Positions 7,655 through 17,895 are shown, numbered from the stretch's first letter. The stretch: 64,000 nt of DNA from Treponema sp. (GCA_009784935.1 WQXI01000001.1:1-64000), one strand, 5' to 3'. Made by a program: numbers and translations. Notes: a model not told the origin generated them from the letters alone.

Positions 7655-8754
7655 AATTATTAATCACAATACCAACGTATAACGAGAAGGAAAACGTAGA
7701 AGCTATTATCACATCTGTATTTAACATTGTTTCTTCTGATGTAGAAATACTTATAATTGATGATAATTCTCCTGATGGCACTGCCGCCATTGTTGAGAAC
7801 CTTATTGAACGTTATACAAATAGATTACATATACTTAAACGTCCGGGCAAGCAGGGTCTTGCACAGGCATATCTTGCTGCATTTGAATGGGGATTAAATC
7901 GTGGTTATGATGTATTTTTAGAAATGGATGCTGATTTTTCTCATAATCCTGCTTATATTCCTGTAATGATAGAAAAAATAAAAACTAACGAAGTAGTAAT
8001 TGGATCTAGAAATATTAAAGGCGGAGGAGTTGAAGGCTGGTCGATGTTAAGGAACCTTATTTCTAAAGGCGGGTCATTATATTCACGCACTATCCTTAGC
8101 TGCCCTATCAAAGATCTTACAGGTGGTTTTAACATGTGGCAAAAGAGTGCACTTGAAAAAATTGGATTATCTGGAATCATTTCTAAAGGATATTCGTTTC
8201 AAATAGAAATGAAATATAAAGCTTTTCTCTCAAAATGCAGTATAGTAGAAATACCAATAATTTTCCCAGACAGAAAACAGGGAAAATCAAAGATGTCAAA
8301 AAAAATATTTATAGAAGCTCTTTTAAATATAATAAAAATTAGAAAAAACGCTAAAAAAGAAACAGCTTTTAGTCAATTTATTAAATTCTTTATTACAGGC
8401 GGTTTGGGTACTATAACCAATTTAATTATCTTCTTTTTCCTTGCAGATTTATTGAACAAACCAGAAATTCCTGTTAGTATCATTTGTTTTATTATAGCAG
8501 TTACTCAAAATTATATTTTAAATCATCTTTGGTCTTTTAAAACAAATACTATAGGAGAGAAATTATCAATTAAAAAATATTTTATGTTTGTCTCAAGTTC
8601 ACTCTTAGGTCTTGCTGTAAATATAACAGTAATGAAATTAATTCTTATTAATTTCACATTACCTTATAAGTTTTTTGCACAAGCAATTGGAATAGCAGCT
8701 GGCATGATAATTAATTTTATTTTATCAAAATATATTGTTTTTAAAAAGAAATAA
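7651..8754 (+). CDS. Polyprenyl-phosphate mannosyltransferase (GT2) fused to GtrA membrane domain
   Basis: A 367-residue two-domain protein. Residues 1-225 form a DPM1-type GT2 domain ('TIPTYNEKENV', 'IIDDNSPDGT', 'EMDADFSHNP' with the DxD motif), which loads a sugar onto polyprenyl phosphate at the inner membrane. Residues about 245-365 contain four hydrophobic helices of the GtrA type, proposed to help flip the lipid-linked sugar. Fusions of this kind are known in several bacteria. It supplies a lipid-linked sugar, probably mannose or glucose, to the membrane protein encoded next. Marks the right edge of the extremely AT-rich stretch. Confidence 0.85.
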   Translation: MKLLITIPTYNEKENVEAIITSVFNIVSSDVEILIIDDNSPDGTAAIVENLIERYTNRLHILKRPGKQGLAQAYLAAFEWGLNRGYDVFLEMDADFSHNPAYIPVMIEKIKTNEVVIGSRNIKGGGVEGWSMLRNLISKGGSLYSRTILSCPIKDLTGGFNMWQKSALEKIGLSGIISKGYSFQIEMKYKAFLSKCSIVEIPIIFPDRKQGKSKMSKKIFIEALLNIIKIRKNAKKETAFSQFIKFFITGGLGTITNLIIFFFLADLLNKPEIPVSIICFIIAVTQNYILNHLWSFKTNTIGEKLSIKKYFMFVSSSLLGLAVNITVMKLILINFTLPYKFFAQAIGIAAGMIINFILSKYIVFKKK

Positions 8755-8764
8755 AGGAGATCTT

Positions 8765-10156
8765 ATGTTGTCAGAAAGAATGAATTGCCTCTTTCCGGAG
8801 AAGGTTCGTAAAACACTTGTATTTATTACATTATTTTTAGGCTTTGCTTTCTTTTTAATATGTCCCATTTTTAATAATTTATCAATTAAGATATTATTAA
8901 TTTATACGATAAATATTTCTTTAATGTTGTTTATTATATGCTATAAAAATTCAATAAATAAATATGAAGTTGGTATCTTTGGATTTCTTTTTATACAATT
9001 ATTAGCATTAATGCCTGATAATAGTATGGAGAATGTTGATAAATTTGTTTCTTCATCATTTCTTTTATCATTCCGTTATGGTATTTCTTCTAGAAGTTTT
9101 ATAGCAACAATAATTGATTTCTTATCAGGAGGAGGTTTTGTTTCTAAACATTTTGTTTGGCATTTTATTTATTGCACTACAGCATTTTTATCATTTTTAA
9201 TATCTGTTTTTATTGGAGAAGTTATAAACAATAATAAAGAAGATATTAAAATATTTGTTTTACTTTTAAGTTTATTATGTTTAGCAGGTTTTACAGCGCC
9301 TTCTGCTTATTTCATGCATGATACATTTGGAAGATCAGAAGTGTTTGCTTTGCTTTTTTTGCTTTTTATAGTATTTTTTATTAACAAGCAATTTGTTTCT
9401 TGGTTTATACCACTATTTGCATTATTTATTTTTGCAACTCATATTAATCTCATTTTCTTTTATATTCCTCTTGTAATCATTTTGTTATTATATTCATTGT
9501 ATGAGCAGCCTGATAAAAAAATAAAATATATATTTTTATCATCTTTTACTTTTATAATTATTTCAGCTGCATTTATATTGTATACCTTATTTTATAAAGA
9601 TACTTTTATTTTTAATAATGCGGCAGAATTTGGTGAACATTTAAAAGATAAAACAGATCTTTTCTTTGAAGAAGGTTTTTTACATTTTGCATTATTTAGT
9701 ACTTTAGAAGATCATTTAAATACATGGAGAGTATCTGTAAAATACCAGGGACTTTTTAGTGTAATAGTAAATATTCCTGTATTATTGTTATTTTCTGCTT
9801 TTTGGATAAGATGTTACCAAAAGGAAACTGTAAAAATGATGAAATTGTTTTACTTACTGCCTATAGGTACTTTGTTTTTTCAATCTATAATGTTTTTTAT
9901 GTTTATTGATTACGGCAGATGGATTATAATGATGCTTAATGTTCAATTTACTCTAATTTTTTACTTTATTCATGTAAAGAATAAACAAGTAATATCTATT
10001 ATTCAGTCTGTAACTCCATTTATAAAACGACATCTTTTCTATGTTATACTAGTTTGCTGTATTATGTTATTTTTGGGACCAGTTTCTGTAATTGGGACTT
10101 CAGAAAAGACAATGCAAATCGTTCATCTTATTAAACAATTCTTATTATTAAAATAG
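8765..10156 (+). CDS. Polytopic membrane protein, probably glycan polymerase or lipid-linked sugar transferase
   Basis: A 463-residue integral membrane protein with roughly ten or eleven hydrophobic helices. The start is taken at 8765, which has AAAGGAGA at 8753-8760; an in-frame upstream ATG inside the previous gene lacks a ribosome binding site. No family motif is recognised. A position right after the DPM1-GtrA fusion suggests a GT-C-like transferase using the lipid-linked sugar, or a Wzy-like polymerase. Both are inference from context. Confidence 0.55.
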   Translation: MLSERMNCLFPEKVRKTLVFITLFLGFAFFLICPIFNNLSIKILLIYTINISLMLFIICYKNSINKYEVGIFGFLFIQLLALMPDNSMENVDKFVSSSFLLSFRYGISSRSFIATIIDFLSGGGFVSKHFVWHFIYCTTAFLSFLISVFIGEVINNNKEDIKIFVLLLSLLCLAGFTAPSAYFMHDTFGRSEVFALLFLLFIVFFINKQFVSWFIPLFALFIFATHINLIFFYIPLVIILLLYSLYEQPDKKIKYIFLSSFTFIIISAAFILYTLFYKDTFIFNNAAEFGEHLKDKTDLFFEEGFLHFALFSTLEDHLNTWRVSVKYQGLFSVIVNIPVLLLFSAFWIRCYQKETVKMMKLFYLLPIGTLFFQSIMFFMFIDYGRWIIMMLNVQFTLIFYFIHVKNKQVISIIQSVTPFIKRHLFYVILVCCIMLFLGPVSVIGTSEKTMQIVHLIKQFLLLK

Positions 10157-10165
10157 GAGAACTAC

Positions 10166-11344
10166 ATGTCAGAAATAAAAAATATTTGTATTATTGGTGG
10201 ATGCGGTCACGTTGGTATTCCGCTGGGATTAGCGCTTGCAAAGGTTGGATATAATGTAACTCTCATTGATATTAATGATGATGCTGTAAAAACAATAAAC
10301 AGCGGTAAACTGCCTTTTGTTGAAGAAGGTGCCGATGAACTTTTAAAAACGTACATAGGTAAAAACTTGATTGCTTCTTCTGATATACAAAAAGTAAAAG
10401 ATCAAGATACCGTTATATTTGTAACAGGAACGCCGGTAGACGAGCACCATAATCCAGAAATTAAAGCAGTAATAAAAGTTATTAATGCTTATATTCCATT
10501 AATGAATAAAGAACAGTTGGTTATTTTACGCAGCACTATTTATCCAGGAACTACAGAAGTAATAAGCAGCTTATTTAAGAATAAATTAGGCGGAAGCAAT
10601 GTAGCATTTTGTCCGGAACGTATTTTGCAAGGCAAAGGAATAGAAGAAATATTTACATTGCCTCAGATTGTATCTTCGGAAAATGATAAAAGTTATCAAG
10701 CTGCTGCTTCAATTTTTTCTAAAATAAGCCCAAAGATTATCCGTTTAAAAACACGCGAAGCAGAATTAGTAAAACTAATTACAAATACATGGCGTTATCT
10801 TCAGTTTGCTGCCGCTAATGCATTTTATATGATGGTAGAAAATGACGGGCTTGATTTTTATAAAATATATGACGCAATCACAGACGATTATCCGCGCGCA
10901 AAGAATTTTCCAAAAGCAGGGCTTGCCGCAGGTCCTTGTCTTTTTAAAGATACTATGCAATTAGCTGCATTTTATCAAAATAATTTTTTCCTTGGTCAGT
11001 CTGCCATGCTCGTTAACGAAGGTCTTCCTAATTTCCTTGTTAACCAATTGGAAAAAAAGATTGGAAATCTAGCAGGTAAAAATATTGTTATTTTAGGCAT
11101 GACTTTTAAAGCTAATAATGATGATACCCGTGAAAGCCTTTCTTTTAAAATAAGAAAACTTTTAGAATTTAAAATGGCAAATGTTGTAACACATGACCCT
11201 TATATACCTTCTTCTCCTCCCCTAAATGATGTATTAAAAAATGCAGAAGGTATCATTCTTGGAACACCTCATAATGAATATAAAGAAATACCATTAAAAG
11301 TCCCATACGTTGACTGCTGGGATTTTTGGACAAGGAGTAAATAA
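10166..11344 (+). CDS. UDP-glucose/GDP-mannose family nucleotide-sugar dehydrogenase
   Basis: A 392-residue enzyme that oxidises the C6 hydroxyl of a nucleotide sugar to a uronic acid using two NAD+. It shows an N-terminal Rossmann motif 'GGCGHVGIPLG' (11-21), the central domain 'FCPERILQGKGIEE', the helix Lys204/Asn207 region, and the catalytic cysteine Cys258 in 'GPCLFKD'. The pattern is closer to WecC/UDP-ManNAc or UDP-GlcNAc dehydrogenases than to UDP-glucose dehydrogenase. SD GGAGA is nine bases before ATG. Its stop overlaps the next start (TAATG), so it is co-translated with the epimerase. Confidence 0.8.
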   Translation: MSEIKNICIIGGCGHVGIPLGLALAKVGYNVTLIDINDDAVKTINSGKLPFVEEGADELLKTYIGKNLIASSDIQKVKDQDTVIFVTGTPVDEHHNPEIKAVIKVINAYIPLMNKEQLVILRSTIYPGTTEVISSLFKNKLGGSNVAFCPERILQGKGIEEIFTLPQIVSSENDKSYQAAASIFSKISPKIIRLKTREAELVKLITNTWRYLQFAAANAFYMMVENDGLDFYKIYDAITDDYPRAKNFPKAGLAAGPCLFKDTMQLAAFYQNNFFLGQSAMLVNEGLPNFLVNQLEKKIGNLAGKNIVILGMTFKANNDDTRESLSFKIRKLLEFKMANVVTHDPYIPSSPPLNDVLKNAEGIILGTPHNEYKEIPLKVPYVDCWDFWTRSK

Positions 11345-12363
11345 TGAAAATATTAGTCACAGGTTCGGCAGGTTTTATTTGCGGTTATCTCGTAGATGAA
11401 CTTCTCTCTAATGGCCACACAATTGTTGGAATAGATAATTATTCCAAATACGGAAAAGTTGAAAAATCTTACGATAATCATCCTAATTATCATTTTGTAG
11501 AAGGCGACTGCAAAAATGTAGATTTAATGAAAGATTTAATTTCTGATTGTGACGCTGTTTTGGCAGCTGCAGCAATGATCGGAGGTATTTCTTACTTTCA
11601 TACGCAGGCTTATGAACTTCTTGCAGAAAATGAGCGCATAACAGCTTCTACATTTGATGCTGCTATTTGGGCGTTTAAAAATAAAAAGTTAAAAAAAATG
11701 AACATTTTAAGCTCAAGCATGGTTTTTGAAAGTACAGATATATATCCAAGTAAAGAAGAAGATGTACGTAAATCGCCGCCTCCGATAAGCACTTATGGTT
11801 TTCAGAAACTTGCTTGCGAGTATTATTGCCAAGGCGCTTTTGAACAATATGGTCTACCTTATACAATTATCAGACCATTTAATTGTGTTGGCACAGGAGA
11901 AAAAAGAGCTTTATGTGACGAAGAAATTCTTTCTGGTAACGTTAAACTTGCTATGAGCCATGTTGTTCCTGATCTTGTTCATAAGGTTGTAAAAGGTCAG
12001 GATCCTCTGCATATATTGGGAAGCGGTAATCAAATACGTCATTATACTTATGCCGGCGATCTTGCAAGAGGTATTAGAATATGTATAGAACACCCCGCTT
12101 CTGTAAACGAAGATTTTAATCTTTCTACTCCAGAATCTACAACTGTTCTGCAATTAGCTGAAGCTATTTGGAAAAAAATAAACGGAGATAAACCATTCAA
12201 TTATAAATCTGATGATCCGTTTAAGTATGATGTTCAAAAACGAGTTCCTTCTGTAGAAAAAGCAAAAAATATGCTTGGTTATTCTGCAGATACAAAATTA
12301 AGTGAAATCCTTGATGAGGTTATCCCTTGGATTATCGAGCAAGTTAAAATTGGTGGCATATGA
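11344..12363 (+). CDS. NAD-dependent nucleotide-sugar epimerase/dehydratase
   Basis: A 339-residue extended short-chain dehydrogenase with the NAD-binding 'GSAGFICG' (7-14) and the catalytic 'STYGFQK' Tyr-x-x-x-Lys. It acts on a nucleotide sugar, most plausibly the uronic acid made by the preceding dehydrogenase (a C4 epimerase of the GalE/WbpP type), but a reductase role is possible. One-base overlap with the dehydrogenase and 4-base overlap with gmd put it at the centre of the sugar-nucleotide block. Confidence 0.75.
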   Translation: MKILVTGSAGFICGYLVDELLSNGHTIVGIDNYSKYGKVEKSYDNHPNYHFVEGDCKNVDLMKDLISDCDAVLAAAAMIGGISYFHTQAYELLAENERITASTFDAAIWAFKNKKLKKMNILSSSMVFESTDIYPSKEEDVRKSPPPISTYGFQKLACEYYCQGAFEQYGLPYTIIRPFNCVGTGEKRALCDEEILSGNVKLAMSHVVPDLVHKVVKGQDPLHILGSGNQIRHYTYAGDLARGIRICIEHPASVNEDFNLSTPESTTVLQLAEAIWKKINGDKPFNYKSDDPFKYDVQKRVPSVEKAKNMLGYSADTKLSEILDEVIPWIIEQVKIGGI

Positions 12364-13445
12364 AAAAGGCATTAATTACAGGTATAACAGGACAAGACGG
12401 CGCGTACCTATCAGAATTTCTTTTAAAGAAAGGATACGAAGTACATGGTATTAAAAGAAGAGCTTCTAGTTTTAATACACAGCGTATCGATCATTTGTAT
12501 CAGGATCCCCATGTAGAAAATAAAAACTTTATTCTTCACTATGGAGATCTCACAGACACTTCTAATCTTATTAGAATCATTCAGCTTATTCAACCTGACG
12601 AGATTTATAATCTTGGAGCGCAAAGCCATGTTCAAGTTTCATTTGAAGTTCCAGAATATACTGCTGATGTAGATGGCGTTGGCACTCTGCGTCTTTTAGA
12701 AGCTATTCGTATACTTGGTATGGAAAAAAAGGTTCGTATTTATCAGGCTTCTACTTCTGAGCTATTTGGTAAAGTACAAGAAATCCCCCAGAAAGAGACT
12801 ACTCCATTCTACCCTCGCAGTCCCTATGCAGCTGCAAAAATATACGCATATTGGATTACAATTAATTACCGAGAAAGTTACGGAATGCACGCAAGTAACG
12901 GTATTTTATTTAATCACGAAAGCCCATTACGCGGAGAAACTTTTGTTACAAGAAAAATTACCCGCGCCGCTGCTCGTATTAGTCTTGGCTTACAGGATAA
13001 ACTATATATGGGTAATATTGATGCAAAACGTGACTGGGGTTTTGCCGGTGATTATGTAGAACTTATGTGGTTAATTCTTCAGCAAGATAAACCTGATGAT
13101 TATGTAATGGCGACAGGAATTACAACGACTGTTCGTGATTTTATTAATATGTCTTTTAAAGAAGCTGGAATCACTTTAAAATGGGAAGGGCAAGGTGTCA
13201 ACGAAAAAGGAATTGATGTTTCAAGTAATAAAGTTTTGGTTGAGATTGATCCCAGATATTTCCGCCCAACAGAAGTTGATATTTTAATCGGCGACCCATC
13301 TAAAGCAAAAGAAAAACTTGGCTGGGAACCAAAAGTGCAGCTTCCCGAACTTGTAAATATGATGATGAAGCATGATTTAGAACTCGCAAAACGAGAAGTC
13401 CACCTAAAAGATGGCGGCTATAAAACGGAAAACTATTTTGAATAA
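12360..13445 (+). CDS. gmd: GDP-mannose 4,6-dehydratase
   Basis: A 361-residue enzyme that converts GDP-D-mannose to GDP-4-keto-6-deoxymannose, the first step to GDP-L-fucose. It has the NADP motif 'GITGQDGAY' (8-16), the '[10 protein letters not shown]' loop that is characteristic of Gmd, catalytic Thr132/Glu134, Tyr156 and Lys160 ('SPYAAAK'), and the '[15 protein letters not shown]' segment. Length is normal. It overlaps the next gene (fcl), whose product completes the pathway. Identification is firm. Confidence 0.95.
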   Translation: MKKALITGITGQDGAYLSEFLLKKGYEVHGIKRRASSFNTQRIDHLYQDPHVENKNFILHYGDLTDTSNLIRIIQLIQPDEIYNLGAQSHVQVSFEVPEYTADVDGVGTLRLLEAIRILGMEKKVRIYQASTSELFGKVQEIPQKETTPFYPRSPYAAAKIYAYWITINYRESYGMHASNGILFNHESPLRGETFVTRKITRAAARISLGLQDKLYMGNIDAKRDWGFAGDYVELMWLILQQDKPDDYVMATGITTTVRDFINMSFKEAGITLKWEGQGVNEKGIDVSSNKVLVEIDPRYFRPTEVDILIGDPSKAKEKLGWEPKVQLPELVNMMMKHDLELAKREVHLKDGGYKTENYFE

Positions 13446-14409
13446 AGATTCCAAAATTTATATCGCTGGTCATCGCGGTCTTGTAGGAAGCGCAATTATT
13501 CGTTCTTTACAGGGATCCGGATATACAAACCTGATTACTCGTACTCATGCAGAATTAGATCTTTGTGAGCAATCAGCAGTTGATAATTTTTTTAATAAAG
13601 AAAAGCCAGAATATGTTTTTCTTGCGGCTGCTAAAGTCGGAGGTATTGGAGCAAACTCAACCTACCCTGCCGACTTTATTTATTTAAATACAATGATCGG
13701 TTTTAATGTTATTCATGCTGCATACAAATACGGCATAAAAAAATTATTAAATCTCGGATCTTCTTGTATCTATCCAAAAATGGCTCCGCAGCCAATGAAG
13801 GAAGAATACTTATTATCTGATACATTAGAGCCGACAAACGAAGCCTATGCATTAGCAAAAATAAACGTAATTAAACTTTGTACTTTTTTTAACCAGCAAT
13901 ATGGAACAAATTTTCTTTCTGTAATGCCGACAAATCTTTATGGTCCCGGTGATAACTATGATTTAAACAGCTCTCATGTTTTACCTGCATTGATACGCAA
14001 ATTTCATGATGCAAAAGTTTCCGGAATAGATTCTGTAACGCTCTGGGGTGATGGTTCCGCTTACCGTGAATTCCTTTATAGTGATGATTTAGCTAATGCT
14101 GTTATTATGCTAATTCAAAATAAAAATGCAAAAGATTTATCTAATCCTGCAGGTGATTTTGTTAATATTGGTTATGGCAAAGATATAACTATTAAAGAAC
14201 TGGCAGAAAAAATTAAAAATACTGTATATGATTCTAGTGATAAAAATTGCGTTATTAATTGGGATGTATCCAAACCAAATGGTACTCCTAAAAAATTATT
14301 GGATAATTCAAGAATAGAATCTCTTGGATTTATTCCAAAAGTTGATTTAGATAAGGGTATTAAGTTATCATATAATGATTTCTTAGGTTCTTTAAATAAA
14401 AATAAATGA
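13411..14409 (+). CDS. fcl: GDP-L-fucose synthase
   Basis: A 332-residue epimerase-reductase that converts GDP-4-keto-6-deoxymannose to GDP-L-fucose with NADPH. Motifs are '[12 protein letters not shown]' near the N-terminus, '[12 protein letters not shown]', 'SSCIYPK' and 'YALAKI' (catalytic Tyr and Lys), plus 'NLYGPGDN'. The ATG at 13411 gives a 35-base overlap with gmd; a TTG at 13438 would remove nine non-conserved residues and is equally possible. Its stop overlaps the fucosyltransferase start (ATGA), so the GDP-fucose made here is probably used by the next two genes. Confidence 0.93.
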   Translation: MAAIKRKTILNKDSKIYIAGHRGLVGSAIIRSLQGSGYTNLITRTHAELDLCEQSAVDNFFNKEKPEYVFLAAAKVGGIGANSTYPADFIYLNTMIGFNVIHAAYKYGIKKLLNLGSSCIYPKMAPQPMKEEYLLSDTLEPTNEAYALAKINVIKLCTFFNQQYGTNFLSVMPTNLYGPGDNYDLNSSHVLPALIRKFHDAKVSGIDSVTLWGDGSAYREFLYSDDLANAVIMLIQNKNAKDLSNPAGDFVNIGYGKDITIKELAEKIKNTVYDSSDKNCVINWDVSKPNGTPKKLLDNSRIESLGFIPKVDLDKGIKLSYNDFLGSLNKNK

Positions 14410-15281
14410 TAATTGTTCAATTAAATGGCGGATTAGGTAATCAATTATTTCAATATGCAACAGGCAGAAAACTTGCGATAAGAAATAATACAGAATTAAA
14501 ACTTGATCTAACTCTTTTAGAAGATCTTCCTCATGAAGTTTTTTCGCTGAAACATTTTAATATTAATGCTGATATTCTTGAGAAAAAAGAAGCAAATAAA
14601 TTTTATAAAAAAAATATTATTAGCAGAATAATTCGTAAATCAAAAGCATTGACAAGAACAGGAAAAAACAAATATATAAAAGAAAAAGAATGGTATATAT
14701 TTGATCCTGATATATTAAAATTACCAGATAATACATATTTATCGGGTTATTGGCAATCAGAAAAATATTTTTTTGACATAGAAGAAACAATTAAACAGGA
14801 GCTCTGTTTAGATATTTCATTATCTCAAAAAAGTTGTGAAGCAGAAGAAACAATTAAGTCGTTAAATAATACTGTTTCATTGCATATACGCCGAGGAGAT
14901 TATATAACAAATCCAAAAGTATTTGATTACTTTGGCGTTTGTTCGCTTGATTATTATAATAATTGTATCAATAAATTAAATAAAATTATTGGCAATTTAA
15001 ATATTTTTGTTTTTTCTGACGATCCTTCTTGGGCTAAGAATAATTTAGAAACAAGCAATAAATTATTTTTTATTGAACATAATAATAATTTAAATGCTTA
15101 TGAGGATTTATATCTTATGAGTATATGTGAAAACAATATAACTGCTAATAGTTCTTTTAGCTGGTGGGGCGCTTGGCTTAATAAAAATAAAGATAAATAC
15201 ATATTTGCTCCAAAATATTGGGTAATAAAAGAGAAAAACAAAAAACTTGATATCGTTCCAAATTCATGGAATAGAGTATAA
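14406..15281 (+). CDS. Alpha-1,2-fucosyltransferase (GT11)
   Basis: A 291-residue GT11-family enzyme that transfers fucose from GDP-fucose to a galactose O2. Family signatures are the N-terminal 'LNGGLGNQLFQYA', the GDP-fucose binding 'HIRRGDY', and the C-terminal 'NSSFSWWGAWL'. Length is typical of bacterial members such as WbgL or FutC. It is translationally coupled to fcl. Confidence 0.92.
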   Translation: MIIVQLNGGLGNQLFQYATGRKLAIRNNTELKLDLTLLEDLPHEVFSLKHFNINADILEKKEANKFYKKNIISRIIRKSKALTRTGKNKYIKEKEWYIFDPDILKLPDNTYLSGYWQSEKYFFDIEETIKQELCLDISLSQKSCEAEETIKSLNNTVSLHIRRGDYITNPKVFDYFGVCSLDYYNNCINKLNKIIGNLNIFVFSDDPSWAKNNLETSNKLFFIEHNNNLNAYEDLYLMSICENNITANSSFSWWGAWLNKNKDKYIFAPKYWVIKEKNKKLDIVPNSWNRV

Positions 15282-15294
15282 TAAAGGATAATAT

Positions 15295-16296
15295 ATGAGA
15301 GTATCTGCGATAATTAAAAATCTTCTTCCTTATGGAATTAGTAATTCAATTCTAAAGAAAAAATATATAAAAGAGTCAAAACACAATATTCTTCCTTCGA
15401 TAGAACCTCCGCTATTCAATGAACAAAGACAAAAATATAAATCTATATTTCTATCGAGCAGTATACCAAATGATTATCCGTATGGACTTAATGGTAATGG
15501 AGAAATTCCAAGAAACATATTCTGGGATAAATATAATTTTGGATTAAAAAATCACGGATACGGACATGCAGCTATATTAAATATATACGGAAAACCAGAC
15601 AAATTATTTGCAATGTTTTGGGAATCTCAAGCAATTGTACCTAACGATTACGAATTATTTAACAAATATAAAGGGCTTGCAGAATCATTTAATTTAATAT
15701 TAACTCATAATTCAGAACATCTTAACAAATATAAAAATGCTGTTTTTATTCCTGCTGCTGGTTCGCGTTATGGTACAGAATTAGGTGGAGGAAAACTGGA
15801 TATTGAACGATGTAAGAACAAATCAAAAAATATATCTATTCTTTCGTCAAATAAATCATCTTGTAATATGCATAGATTTAGAATAGATACAGCAAAGTAT
15901 TTTAAAAATACAAATATTGTTGATACATTTGGAAATTTTGACGGCGGAAAAAGAGCTGATTTGCCCGATCTTTTAGAAAAATATCGTTATTCCATTATTA
16001 TAGAAAATGAAATAACAGAATATTATATTACAGAAAAAATTCTAAATTGTTTTGCTTCCATGACTATTCCAATATATATCGGCGCTTCAAAAATAAGCAA
16101 TTTTTTTAATCCTGACGGTATTATTCAAATATTTAATCCAAGCCTCGACGAAATTAAGAAGGCAGTTAAAAATTGCTGCGAAGAGGATTATAATTCCAGA
16201 GTTACTGCTGTTATAGACAATTTTAACAGAGTACAGAAAGACTTTATGTGCATAGAAGATTATATCTGGGAACACTACAAAGAACACTTTGTCTAA
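15295..16296 (+). CDS. GT10-like fucosyltransferase
   Basis: A 333-residue protein. The segment 'YRYSIIIENE' followed by 'YYITEKILNCFASMTIPIYIG' and 'FFNPDGII' is the GDP-fucose binding region of GT10 alpha-1,3/4-fucosyltransferases. The N-terminal acceptor-binding half is divergent, as is usual for the family. SD AAAGGA precedes ATG by about 8 bases. Paired with the GT11 enzyme and the GDP-fucose pathway it could build a difucosylated structure. The linkage cannot be read from sequence. Confidence 0.8.
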   Translation: MRVSAIIKNLLPYGISNSILKKKYIKESKHNILPSIEPPLFNEQRQKYKSIFLSSSIPNDYPYGLNGNGEIPRNIFWDKYNFGLKNHGYGHAAILNIYGKPDKLFAMFWESQAIVPNDYELFNKYKGLAESFNLILTHNSEHLNKYKNAVFIPAAGSRYGTELGGGKLDIERCKNKSKNISILSSNKSSCNMHRFRIDTAKYFKNTNIVDTFGNFDGGKRADLPDLLEKYRYSIIIENEITEYYITEKILNCFASMTIPIYIGASKISNFFNPDGIIQIFNPSLDEIKKAVKNCCEEDYNSRVTAVIDNFNRVQKDFMCIEDYIWEHYKEHFV

Positions 16297-16304
16297 AAAC
16301 AATA

Positions 16305-16331
16305 TTGACAAATTAAAAAAATTGTTATAAA
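16305..16331 (+). promoter_or_regulatory. Candidate promoter for DUF4160-DUF2442 pair
   Basis: TTGACA (16305-16310) and TATAAA (16326-16331) are separated by 15 bases, shorter than the preferred 17. The ATG at 16340 lies 8 bases after the -10, with only a weak AGAG as ribosome binding site. It would give the small pair its own promoter inside the glycan operon. Confidence 0.35.
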
Positions 16332-16339
16332 GAGTAAAT

Positions 16340-16600
16340 ATGCCGGAAATAAGCCGATTTTTAGGTATTTCGATAATGATGTATTTTAACGATCATAGCC
16401 CTCCTCATTTTCATGTAAAATACAATGAAAGCAGAGCATTAATTTCAATAAGTGATTTTAAACTAATAGAGGGCAAATTACCTGCTCGTATATTAGGTTT
16501 AGTTGTAGAATGGGCAGAATTACATAAAGACGAATTAATTAAGAATTGGGAAATGATACAAAAAACAGGTAATTTTATTAAAATAGAGCCATTAGTATAA
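16340..16600 (+). CDS. DUF4160 protein
   Basis: An 86-residue protein with the DUF4160 pattern: 'MPEISRFLGISIMMYFNDHSPPHFHVKY' at the start (split: 'HSPPHFHV' is the signature) and 'WAELHKDEL' near the end. Function is unknown. The family is usually encoded directly beside DUF2442, as here with a 10-base gap, and behaves like a small mobile two-gene cassette. It interrupts the glycosyltransferase series. Confidence 0.85.
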   Translation: MPEISRFLGISIMMYFNDHSPPHFHVKYNESRALISISDFKLIEGKLPARILGLVVEWAELHKDELIKNWEMIQKTGNFIKIEPLV

Positions 16601-16610
16601 GGAGAATTTT

Positions 16611-16868
16611 ATGGTTTGGGTAACTAAAGCAGAGATAAGAGATAGTTATAACGTTTATGTTGAGTTTAATGATGGTTTAAATGGAATCATAAATTTATTT
16701 AATGTAATAAACAACGATCATCGTTTAATTGTTAAAGAACTAATAAACATTGATATCTTTAAAACTTTAAATACAGAATTAGATACTTTATGTTGGGATA
16801 ATGGTGTGGATTTTGCTCCAGAATATCTATATGAACAATTAAAAAATCAACAAAAAGCAGCTGCATAA
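16611..16868 (+). CDS. DUF2442 protein
   Basis: An 85-residue protein with the DUF2442 pattern: 'VEFNDGLNGIINL' followed by 'DTLCWDNGVDFAPEYLYEQL'. SD AAGGAGA precedes the ATG. Forms a pair with the DUF4160 gene. A toxin-antitoxin-like role has been suggested for such pairs by context only; no activity can be inferred from sequence. Confidence 0.85.
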   Translation: MVWVTKAEIRDSYNVYVEFNDGLNGIINLFNVINNDHRLIVKELINIDIFKTLNTELDTLCWDNGVDFAPEYLYEQLKNQQKAAA

Positions 16869-16881
16869 TTTATAAATTAAA

Positions 16882-17895
16882 ATGCTTAAATTCTCCATTA
16901 TAATCCCTGTCTACAACGCTTCTAAATACTTAAATAGATGTATTGATTCTTGTTTAAATCAAAATTATTCTAATATAGAAGTTATCTGCGTTGATGATTT
17001 TTCTAAAGATAACTCAAAGGAGATATTAGAAAACTATAAGAACAAGGACAATAGAATAAAGTGTATTTATCATTCAAAAAATGAAAGTCAATATATCGCC
17101 CGTAGAAACGGTTTTTTAGAATCTACAGGCGATTACATAATGTTTATTGACAGCGATGATACATTAATTAAAAATGCATGCAAATTGATTATAAAAAAAA
17201 TAAATATAACAAAAGCTGATATTATCCAATATGGTTACAAAGAAATTCCAAGCAATAAAAAGATATTTTCACCTTTCTATAATTCATCGAATGAGCGTAT
17301 CAAAAATTATCTGGCTTTAGAAAAAAGATATTCCCCTGAGGTTTGGACAAAAGCCTATAAACGAAGTATCTTAGAAAAATCTTTTAATGCAATGGAAGTA
17401 TTTTATGCATCCGGTCCTGAAGATGTTTATTCCTCAATTGTTTTTGCTCATTTTTCAAATACTTTCTGCTTATTAAAAAAAGCACTTGTTAACTATTATA
17501 TTTATACAGGCTGGAGTGCAAGGAAAGAATATTCTATCGATATACTTACTTCTTGGTTAGCTTCATATAGTGTAATAATAGAAAAAACAAGGAATTTTAT
17601 AAATAAATATATTCCTGAGCTGTCAAAAAATTGTTCTGACATGGAAGTCTTTTTATTAAGGGATTTTTTATATAATAGACTACCTTCTGATTTAAATCCA
17701 GAATTAAAAAAACAGTTCTTCGATATACTTCCTTCCTACTTCTCAAAAGAAACAATAAATTTGTTAATGGATGAATTTTTATCTAAATCAAAAAAACATG
17801 ATAAATATATTAATTTTAACTCATCATTTATATCAAATTCAAAAAAAATAACATTAGCGGTGTTATTGTACATAAAATCTATATTTAAAAAATGA
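16882..17895 (+). CDS. GT2 family glycosyltransferase
   Basis: A 337-residue GT-A enzyme. It has 'FSIIIPVYNASKYL' at the N-terminus, 'VDDFSKDNS', and the metal-binding 'MFIDSDDT' DxD motif around residue 90. The rest resembles typical capsule or O-antigen transferases with an alpha-helical C-terminus. Its stop overlaps the next start by 4 bases. Sugar and acceptor unknown. Confidence 0.85.
   Translation: MLKFSIIIPVYNASKYLNRCIDSCLNQNYSNIEVICVDDFSKDNSKEILENYKNKDNRIKCIYHSKNESQYIARRNGFLESTGDYIMFIDSDDTLIKNACKLIIKKINITKADIIQYGYKEIPSNKKIFSPFYNSSNERIKNYLALEKRYSPEVWTKAYKRSILEKSFNAMEVFYASGPEDVYSSIVFAHFSNTFCLLKKALVNYYIYTGWSARKEYSIDILTSWLASYSVIIEKTRNFINKYIPELSKNCSDMEVFLLRDFLYNRLPSDLNPELKKQFFDILPSYFSKETINLLMDEFLSKSKKHDKYINFNSSFISNSKKITLAVLLYIKSIFKK

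Noticed and set aside
12715-13059. 114-residue ORF in another frame of gmd
   Set aside because: It lies wholly inside the strongly supported gmd gene and has no recognisable domain, so it is a shadow ORF.
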